Shown: positions 1 to 6,540 of the stretch, piece after piece
How positions within the stretch are numbered: the stretch's first letter is position 1
How the letters are laid out: each line of letters starts with the position of its first letter
NCBI GenBank assembly: GCA_910592005.1
Contig: CAJVPP010003645.1
Coordinates: 1-11,135 of the forward strand
Length of the DNA: 11,135 nucleotides
Source of the DNA: Funneliformis mosseae
Lineage: Eukaryota; Glomeromycota; Glomeromycetes; Glomerales; Glomeraceae
Direction of reading: 5' to 3'
Program-made: the position numbers and the translations under genes
The notes under the pieces: model-generated
The model's database searches: none
Told to the model about the DNA's origin: nothing
The model's input: only the letters and a program-made list of their open reading frames with translations

Positions 1-316
1 TTTTTTGTATCATCGACACTTATAAATTTACAGGTGATCATGTATTGTATTATATTATATTTCTGGAAAATTTAAGGGATAGTTATATAATAATTTTGAA
101 CGATCTCGGGCGGTTGGATACTTATGACCGCTACTGTAAATGAAGAAACTTTTTTGACAAGTAATTTCTGAAGATGATAAGGAAACTTTTGAATTTCTTT
201 GAGAATATCCTCTTCTATATCAAAAGCTGATATTTTTTTAATACAAAAATCATAGGCGACTTTTTCAAAATCTAAATGCCTTTTTAAATCAAGAGCATTA
301 ATCTTATGAACAGCAC

Positions 317-394
317 CTAATAAAATAAATAAAATATAAATAAAATATTTAAAATAATGAAAAAAAATTTAAAAAATTAATAAAACATTTTTAC
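317..394 (-). other. Intron in the MULE transposase remnant (78 nt)
   Basis: On the minus strand the segment starts GTAAAAATG and ends TTATTAG. It is almost pure A/T, and it interrupts the reading frame between GLIG and AVHKINALDLK in phase 1. Removing it joins two stretches of plausible coding sequence in the same frame. The length and the GT-AG ends fit short fungal introns. Confidence 0.75.
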
Positions 395-1659
395 CAATTA
401 ATCCATATAATGAAGATATTTCTCTTTTTAATTCACTATAGTAAGATTCTAATGGATTTGTAGAAGTAACTTGTAAAAGCAAAGGTGAATGTTGTCGTGT
501 CCATAATGTCTATTGTGATATATTCTTCATATAATTTTTTCTATATAATTTTTAATAGTAGAAATAGGATAGGCATTGATGGCATCTTGTATAAGCTTTT
601 TACACCTAATTTTCGTCCTTTTGTGCATTGCTACGACCATAATATCCCATGTTTTTTTATCATAAATCTTAGTCATCCATATTTACATAATATGAACAGT
701 GCAAAGAATTATCTCATATTCTTATTCACTACCATTAAGACTAGGAAAAACCTTTTTAATACTTTTTGCTTTAATACTACTTTGATCTAAAAAAATGTAT
801 CGTGGATCTATTGGCAATATTTTTCACGAACTATTTTTAATGCTTTTGTAATAATATTACTATCCTCATTATTTACAAAAGTGTACACCAGCATCTTAAT
901 ACCTATAATTATCTCAAATATATAAGGTAAAAAGACGCTAATCATATCAGTTAGTTTTATGAATAGAATCAATAAGTATTAACCAGCCATGATGCAAAAG
1001 TTTTTTAAGTTATTCAGGGTGGATAAATACAAAACCTTTGGTAAATGGTTAGAAAATATAATAACTTTCAACTTGATATCCTTGATTTATTAAATATGAT
1101 ATAGTCTCCACTATATCTTTTTTTAAGTCATGATTACCAATAAAATGGATCTTCATAAATTCACGAATTTTATACTTTATATTTGAAGACCTAATTTGGT
1201 TGTTATATATTTCTTTATAGCAGCAGTAATTACTGATGAAGTATAGTTTTTAACTGCCTCTTTTTCAACTAAAGTTCAAATAGCTTATAAATGTTTAACC
1301 TTATCATTTTCTCTCAAATCGTGAGTATGATCAGGTAAATTATTATAATGTTTTAATAATTCCTAAGAAACTAAGTATGTAATTTTAATTTTTATTTGGT
1401 AAATATTTGAAGGTCAGATTGCTGTTTTTTTACGTTTATTAATCAGAATATTTTCTTTTGCCTTTTACTTGATTTTTAATATTTTATAAGTTAACATGCA
1501 AAAACCTTCTAAGAATTACCATTGGCAAATCTCTATAAATTCTATTGTATTCAAATATTTGTAATCAAAGGTTACCAATTGTCATCGAAATCTCTGATTA
1601 GAATCTCTAAAGTACTATTTATATTAAAAATAAGACTCTGAATTTCATTCAGAGTAAGG

Positions 1660-1883
1660 TTAACTAAAGAAGACATAGCTGCTGAAGAGGTAGTGGAATC
1701 CTTATTAACAAGAGAAGATAAAGCTGTTAAAAAACTAATAGAATTCTTATTAACTAAAAGAAACATAGCTGCTGAAGAATTATTAGAATCCTTATTAAAC
1801 AAAGAGATGTAGCTGTCAAAGAGGTAGTATAATTCTCATTAACTAGAGGAAACATGACCACTGAAAAGGTAGTAAAATCTATA
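1660..1883 (-). repeat. Five-unit 45-bp tandem repeat, N-terminal part of the MULE-like frame
   Basis: Units are at 1660-1704, 1705-1749, 1750-1794, 1795-1838 (44 bp, one base lost) and 1839-1883. On the minus strand they encode 15-residue repeats of the type LVNKDSTTSSAAMSS / LVNKNSISFLTALSS. The minus strand is free of stops through the repeats apart from the single-base slip, and the frame continues into the transposase linker near 1500. The plus strand meets several stops in units 4 and 5. I do not recognise the repeat as a named domain; it is rich in Ser, Thr and Asn and looks low-complexity. Confidence 0.8.
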
Positions 1884-1915
1884 ATTTACCACAATCTTCT
1901 CATTTTAAAAGTTTA

Positions 1916-1941
1916 CAGTCACCGGCGAAAGTAATGGTACT
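1916..1941 (+). repeat. Left terminal inverted repeat of the Tc1/mariner element
   Basis: It matches the reverse complement of 3209-3234 at 23 of 26 positions, with an unbroken 16-base identical core (CCGGCGAAAGTAATGG). The differences are at positions 4, 6 and 23 of the repeat. Confidence 0.9.
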
Positions 1942-2223
1942 ACAAATGCTACTTATTTTTTGAGTCGTAGCATGTTCATTTTTCACTTTAGAATTTTTCA
2001 GTATTTTTAGAGTGTTCTTTATAAATAATATTAATAAACAAACAAAAAAAAGTTGTAGAAAAAAATGAATTTCTTCATGTTTTTTATTTAAAATAGTATT
2101 AACCACCCATGAAAGAAACTGAAATGCTGTTAACCTTCTTTAGCAGTGAAAAATCTGAAATGCAAGAGAAATTTCACAAAGAACAGGTATTCCCTTACAC
2201 TCCTGTTATTGTTATGTTAGTTC

Positions 2224-3108
2224 ATTAAAGAAAATTGGTAAGATTACTATAAGTTATCGGTCTGATTGACCACGAAAATTGACTTCTAAAAAACACCGCT
2301 AAATTGGAATAATCGTCAAGCATAATTATTCACTACAGCAAGTGAAATGAAGGCCCAACTTAAAGAAAAAAATCCAGAGTTTGAAGTTAGTGAATGGACC
2401 ATTCGTCGTGAGCTAAAATATCTTGGATTTGTATCTATTCATCCCAGAAAAGTTCCTCTTTTGACATAGAAAGCAAAAAAGAACCAGTTGTTTTGGGTCC
2501 GTGATCACGTGAATTATAATTAGAAAAAGGTGGTATTTTCTGATGAAACTACACTTCAAATGTTCTGTAATACCCTTTCATTATGGTCATGTGACAAAAA
2601 ACCTATTGCTCTGATGGTAAAATACCTATTTAAAGTTCATGTTTGGGGTGCAATTAGCGTTAAGAGAAAAATTGGCATACACATGTTCACTGAAAATTTG
2701 GATTATCATTTATATCGTCAAATTTTGAATGAACATTTATATGATAATGCAAGTGCAATAAATAATAACCGATGGGTCTTTCAGTAAGATAATGACCTGA
2801 AACATATTTCCTGTGATGTTCAAGGTGACTTAAAAACTCACCTTCCAAGTCGGATTCTTTCTTGGCCTTCCTATAGCCCTAATCTTAATTCTATTGAGAA
2901 TGTTTGGGCTATTTTAAAGAAAAATGTTGAGAAAGAGGTCAAGAGAATGGTGGCACAAAGGAAAAAAATCTCAAAAGAAATTTTTTTAAATTTAATTAGG
3001 AAGGAATGGGATGATATTGAAAACATCGCAATAGTTAACTGCATTAATAGTATGTCAAGTCACATTAAAGTATGTATTGACGCAGAAGGAGGCCATACCA
3101 AATATTAA
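2224..3108 (+). pseudogene. Decayed Tc1-like transposase
   Basis: This frame encodes a DDE transposase that would cut and reinsert the surrounding element. The N-terminal helix-turn-helix part is ragged (about 2224-2330: PRKLTSKKHR, IGIIVKHNYS) and is followed by a frame slip near 2330. From 2338 the frame reads ASEMKAQLKEKNPEFEVS and WTIRRELKYLGF. The catalytic core shows the first Asp in VVFSDET (2542-2544), the second in DNDLKH (2788-2790) and Glu in SPNLNSIENVW (2896-2898), with 35 residues between the last two, close to DD34E. The frame ends at TAA 3106-3108. In-frame stops lie at TAG 2467, TAG 2521 and TAA 2785, and one TGA replaces a likely CGA near 2250. DLKH replaces the usual DPKH, another C-to-T change. 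The true start could not be fixed; an ATG at 2110 opens a frame without family likeness. Confidence 0.88.
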
Positions 3109-3208
3109 TTAATTAATAAAATATATGTAATTTTGGTCGGTCTTTCAGAAAATAAAATTTTTTTTTTATTTTTTATTATAAAATTGCGCACAAATTATTA
3201 AAAAACTG

Positions 3209-3234
3209 AGTGCCATTACTTTCGCCGGGGTCTG
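3209..3234 (-). repeat. Right terminal inverted repeat of the Tc1/mariner element
   Basis: This is the partner of the left repeat at 1916-1941, in opposite orientation, followed directly by the TA at 3235-3236. Confidence 0.9.
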
Positions 3235-3236
3235 TA

Positions 3237-3427
3237 ATTCTACTCTTTTTTCTTAAACCTAGATAAAAACAGTATAATGCTAATAACATAGCTGAAAAAA
3301 GAGCTACAATACTTCTAACACATAAAGTGTTTACTTTGATAATAAAGTTAAGTATACATTTTATTTTTTTTTTTAATTTTTTTAGCCAATAGCATTTACC
3401 CATTATTCCTAACCAATTATTGTACGT
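3237..3427. other. Intergenic flank between the Tc1 element and the CR-gene promoter
   Basis: This is AT-rich DNA with poly-T tracts. A minus-strand frame here could encode a hydrophobic segment, but it runs into the transposon terminal repeat and has no family likeness, so I do not call it a gene. Confidence 0.5.
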
Positions 3428-3507
3428 TCACGTGAGATCACGTGATACTACTCCGCTTTAACCAGAGGGTCCTTAGACCGCATCTGTGTATTTCACGTGA
3501 TATAAAA
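3428..3507 (+). promoter_or_regulatory. Promoter-like region: three TCACGTGA palindromes and a TATA box
   Basis: Perfect 8-bp palindromes TCACGTGA lie at 3428-3435, 3438-3445 and 3493-3500. The first two are 10 bp apart centre to centre, one helical turn. The third directly abuts TATAAAA at 3501-3507. The arrangement points rightward, towards the CR-family gene starting at 3687. CACGTG cores are the standard target of bHLH factors of the Cbf1/USF kind; which factor would act here is unknown. Confidence 0.6.
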
Positions 3508-3522
3508 TATTTATTTATACAT

Positions 3523-3558
3523 GGGTCTAGGATAATAACCTAAACCCTGGTCTAGGTT
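3523..3558. repeat. Overlapping short inverted repeats near the presumed transcription start
   Basis: Three boxes are present: GGGTCTAGG (3523-3531), CCTAAACCC (3539-3547) and GGTCTAGGTT (3549-3558). The middle box can pair imperfectly with the first (8 of 9) or, extended to 3537-3546, with the third (9 of 10). These are alternative, mutually exclusive stems just downstream of the TATA box. Whether this matters in RNA or DNA is unknown. Confidence 0.45.
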
Positions 3559-3686
3559 AAATTTGCCTCTTTAACCAACTGATGAGTCAGAACAATCTGT
3601 GCGACAATCGATTTCTCATATATATACACCCCAAAAATTTTTTTCCAATTTCATCGATTCGTGCCACACTTTTTAAAGAAATAGCC

Positions 3687-5654
3687 ATGTCCAATGTTTA
3701 TCAAGCAATCGCAAATCTTGATTCAAACGAGGAAAGAACTGCGCTACGAACTTTCTTCACTCAGAATCAACTGAAGCGGAACTCATCCTTCCTACATGTA
3801 GTAATGAAGATGTGGTTGCTTATTTAAAAGATCTCTTAAAATCTGGTATGTTCTCTCAGCCGTGTCATATTCGCCAATAATACCGAATACTTACTTATTC
3901 TTGTGCTTTTCTTTCCTGCTTCTTATCGTCAAACCCGCCCAAAAAACACATTCGCGTTATCGCAGATCAACCCGGTGCTGGTAAGAGAGTCGATCTCGTC
4001 TGTTGTATCAAACTTATGTTCTGAACTGTAAAATTTTTTCGTTGTCGTCGCATTTGTTAAATCGTGCCTCATTTATTTGTTCTTATTATACAGAATTTCC
4101 CAATAAGCGAATGAAAGTTGATGATGGAGACCTGTTGAACTTTTGGAAGGCTTTAAGAACTACTACAATTGGTGAAAAGGATAATTCCCTCAAATTGCCT
4201 GATAATATCCATTTTTTGGGGAGAACTGACGAAGCTTCAGTCTTATTTATTCGTCAATGTTATCGTGACCTGTTAAAGGTTGTTTTTAGCAATAATACGA
4301 GAAGATTGATTATCACTGGAAATCCAGGGATAGGAAAAACGTTTTTTGGCTACTATATACTTTATGAGCTCATGCGAAAAAACGCAACAGTTATATACGA
4401 CAAAGCTAATAAGTTTCCGATTTTATTCAGCAATCAAACCGCTGTTGTTGGTGAAACTCTATTCAGTTTTTATGATCTTCTAAATAAACAAGACGTCTGG
4501 TATATCGTAGACGGTAAAGAACCTCATGACGTTGATGCTAAGACAATTCTTGTCTGTTCACCCAAGAAGAATTACTATGTAGAATTTGATAAGCATCCTT
4601 TAACAAAAACACGGTATATGTCGACGTGGGACAAAAGAGAGATTGATGCATGCTGGGAAAAGATTTATAAAAACAAAGTCGATAAAAAAATTGTTGATGA
4701 TTTATTTTATAAATGGGGAGGAATTCCTCGATTCGTCTTGGAAAAAGCTAATGAAGGAACTCAGCAAAATAAGCTCCAAGAAGCAATTGACGCATGTGAC
4801 GAGAGTATACTTATGAGTTCTATTGGCAAATCTGAAGCCAAACAAGATATAAGCCACAAGCTTATTCACATTATGACGAATCCCCCGATCGAGGAGAGCA
4901 ATGATTACGATCTTGAAGGAGATGATGGTCTTGAAGAAGATGATGATGACGTTGAATACGTTGAAGAGGAACCCTATACACAAAAAATTATAAAATTTGC
5001 GTCTGTGTATGTGAGTGAAATAGTGATTAAGAATTTTGAAAAGACCATCATGAATAAAATGCGTACAGAGTTGAATGTAAGCCTGTCAAACGGCATTAGT
5101 AATCCAGTATTGGGTAGTATTTTTGAGGAGATAGCTCACACGATATTGAAAAATGGGGGAAAATTCAAGATTCGTTCTTTAGATGATTCTGCAAGATATG
5201 ATCAAACGATTAATAGGCGAGATAAGATATATACATTTCTACAATTGAAACGATGACTAATGGAAATTATTTTCGACCAGATAATAATAATTTCCCATCA
5301 ATTGATTCTATCATTGCGCCCGACAAGCTCTTCCAGATGACTACTGCCATAAATCATCCTATAAAAATGATTGGTTTGAAAAAAGGTTATGCCAAATTAG
5401 CAAAGACAGGCGACATTGATTTTTTCTTTACTGTACCAGTGCAGTTATTTGACAGTTACAAAAAACAGAAGTTTGTTACCACCAATAATAATAACGCCAA
5501 GAGAAAATCATCCTGGATTAAAAATCGTGTCAAGCAATATGTTCTAGGGATTGATTTGAGTTCCAAATTAGATGTTGATGAAGGTAATAGATTAGGTAAT
5601 GTCAGTGGTGGTGATGGACATTCTTTATTAGGTGGACGTAGAAAGAAAAAGTAA
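3687..5654 (+). CDS. Crinkler-RHS-type (CR) protein: P-loop NTPase plus RHS-like nuclease domain, two frame breaks
   Basis: The architecture matches the CR family (P-loop NTPase fused to a restriction-endonuclease-fold domain), members of which act as secreted nuclear effectors or in genome conflict. Exon 1 (3687-3845) starts at ATG in MSNVYQAIANLD, exon 2 is 3966-3980, and exon 3 runs from 4094 to TAA 5652-5654. Together they give about 578 codons if each frame break is one missing base. Walker A GNPGIGKT is at 4318-4341, a probable Walker B (WYIVDG) ends around 4510, and GGIPRFVL is at 4717. An acidic insert spans about 4888-4974. The nuclease part shows FEEIAH (5122-5139), FPSIDS (5292-5309) and FQMT (5331-5342), the expected Glu, Asp and Gln positions. 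Basic clusters (PNKRMK, AKRKSSW, terminal RRKKK) could be nuclear signals. The frame breaks lie near 3764 and 5253. An upstream in-frame ATG at 3582 would add 35 residues; 3687 is preferred for its context and family-like start. No classical LFLAK-type header or clear signal peptide is seen. Confidence 0.8.
3846..3965 (+). other. Intron 1 of the CR gene (120 nt)
   Basis: It starts GTATGT and ends ATCGCAG with a pyrimidine-rich middle. It interrupts a codon in phase 1, after the AYLKDLLKS frame. Splicing keeps the frame open through exons 2 and 3. Confidence 0.75.
3966..3980 (+). other. 15-nt microexon of the CR gene
   Basis: This short exon lies between a CAG acceptor and a GTAAGA donor, both in phase 1, and contributes the five residues around QPGA. 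Skipping it would also keep the frame, because 3846-4093 can be removed as one intron. It could therefore be a cassette exon. Confidence 0.6.
3981..4093 (+). other. Intron 2 of the CR gene (113 nt)
   Basis: It starts GTAAGA and ends TTATACAG. The upstream ATG at 4003, which opens a long frame, lies inside this intron and is therefore not taken as the start. After splicing, exon 3 begins in phase 1 before FPNKRMKVDDGD. Confidence 0.75.
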
Positions 5655-5786
5655 AAGTAATGATTTATATATTCATTAGATATAGAGTTATAGAAAAATG
5701 GCATTTACATAACATTATATGATAATTTTTTCATTCCCATACTTTGTATTATTTCTATTTGCTATTTTATATGAAAAAAATCGATT

Positions 5787-5792
5787 AATAAA
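5787..5792 (+). terminator. Candidate polyadenylation signal of the CR gene
   Basis: AATAAA occurs 133 nt after the stop codon in an AT-rich 3' region. The hexamer is common by chance in such sequence. Confidence 0.35.
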
Positions 5793-6540
5793 TTCATGCG
5801 GATTGTCATATTACTGTATCTATGATACTCGTATTATTGCAAGAAATCTTATTTAACATTTATGCGGGTTGGTGCTAGAGGTTTCTTAATAAAATCCCAA
5901 ATAGTGTCTGTAAAATTTCGTCATGTGAAATCGATCACCTGGCTAACGCAAATGCGCAGTAAAATTCTTGTCAACAAATAGGGGGACTGCGAATCGCCCA
6001 AGGTGTAAATACGAATATTGCAATTATGTAAATAAGCAAATATAATGGGCATACTTACTACGTATCTCTGTATGAAAAAGTGCCAGTGAAACAAAAGTTA
6101 CTTAGCGAAACATCGGGTAAATATTTACTTTCGGTTTAGGCTGAGCATTTGCAAGAAGGCGTAATACATAGTTCCCTTTCAAGATTCTTATTAGTGTTAT
6201 GACCAAGGTCAGGATGAAAATAATGAATATCCCTTAATCCGTCTATTTTAGCGGACAAATTTGTATGGTAAAATGATTAAAAGTAAATCAGGCTTTAAAT
6301 ATAATTTTTTTATTAAAAATTTATTCTGATTGGTTGAAATAATTCCTAATAGTATGAGTTAATGTGACATAATTTCTGGTCGCAGTGTTGCATAATGTCA
6401 CGTGATTAGAAAGAACAAATTTTCTTATGACTTTTATATTTTGATAAACTTCAAAAAATTTTAAAAAATAATGAATAATATTGCCATCAAAATTTAAATT
6501 TATTTATTTTTATCAATTGAAAAAAAAAAATTACAAAAAA
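5793..6540. other. Intergenic region between the CR gene and the piggyBac remnant
   Basis: No convincing reading frame or RNA gene was seen. The part 5930-6230 is less AT-rich than its surroundings. Another TCACGTGA palindrome lies at 6398-6405. The right-hand end should contain one terminus of the piggyBac element, but I could not identify its inverted repeat or TTAA site. Confidence 0.5.

Larger units (their letters stand above)
1..1903 (-). pseudogene. Decayed MULE/FAR1-type transposase, partial at the left edge
   Basis: This is the remnant of a cut-and-paste DNA transposase of the Mutator-like (MULE, FAR1-like) class, read right to left. From the N-terminus it has an ATG at 1903-1901, about five 15-residue repeats (1883-1660), a basic linker with KSSKRQKK (about 1460), a stretch EKEAVKNYTSS (about 1250), then the DDE core. 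The first Asp is in LIDSIHKTN (968-970), the second in FLDQSS (785-787), and the Glu is in NPLESYYSELK (447-449). Between them AMHKRTKI and the run RQHSPLLLQVTSTN are typical of these fungal elements. An in-frame exon follows an intron at 317-394. Stops interrupt positions where the family has Gln, Arg or Trp, for example YD-TAG-RLF and TN-TGA-YD near 950. Frame slips occur near 1825, 1160, 890, 830 and 520. It is clearly dead. The superfamily call rests on recalled family sequence, and the C-terminus lies outside the window. Confidence 0.82.
1916..3234 (+). mobile_element. Tc1/mariner-type DNA transposon, complete ends, dead (1319 bp)
   Basis: The element is bounded by inverted repeats beginning CAG and is flanked by the dinucleotide TA on both sides (1914-1915 and 3235-3236). 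TA is the target duplication of the Tc1/mariner superfamily. The 1.3 kb length and a single transposase frame between the repeats also fit. It is inserted 11 bp upstream of the start codon of the MULE-like remnant. The transposase carries several stops and a frame slip, so the copy is not autonomous. Confidence 0.9.

Noticed and set aside
485..790. Plus-strand frame of 101 codons.
   Set aside because: It is the antisense of the MULE transposase core, whose minus-strand reading has clear family motifs.
1660..1883. Plus-strand reading of the tandem repeats (TKEDIAAEEVVESLL type), which looks like a coiled coil.
   Set aside because: It runs into several stops in units 4 and 5, while the minus strand stays open and joins the transposase frame.
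1900..2106. Minus-strand frame of 68 codons.
   Set aside because: It spans the left terminal repeat of the Tc1 element and non-coding leader; no family likeness.
3176..3403. Minus-strand frame of 75 codons with a hydrophobic segment.
   Set aside because: It crosses the transposon end into its terminal repeat, so the C-terminal part is chance sequence; the hydrophobicity is expected of AT-rich DNA.
4003..4093. ATG at 4003 as the start of the NTPase protein.
   Set aside because: It lies inside intron 2, between a GTAAGA donor and a TTATACAG acceptor, and the residues it adds look non-coding.
4702..4983. Minus-strand frame of 93 codons within the CR gene.
   Set aside because: It is the antisense of well-supported coding sequence, including the acidic insert.
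5253..5256. Overlapping ATGA as a stop-restart junction giving two separate proteins.
   Set aside because: The two halves form one nuclease domain, and this kind of coupling is not usual in fungal nuclear genes; a lost base is simpler.
5456..5704. Minus-strand frame of 82 codons.
   Set aside because: It is the antisense of the C-terminal part of the CR gene and has no family likeness.
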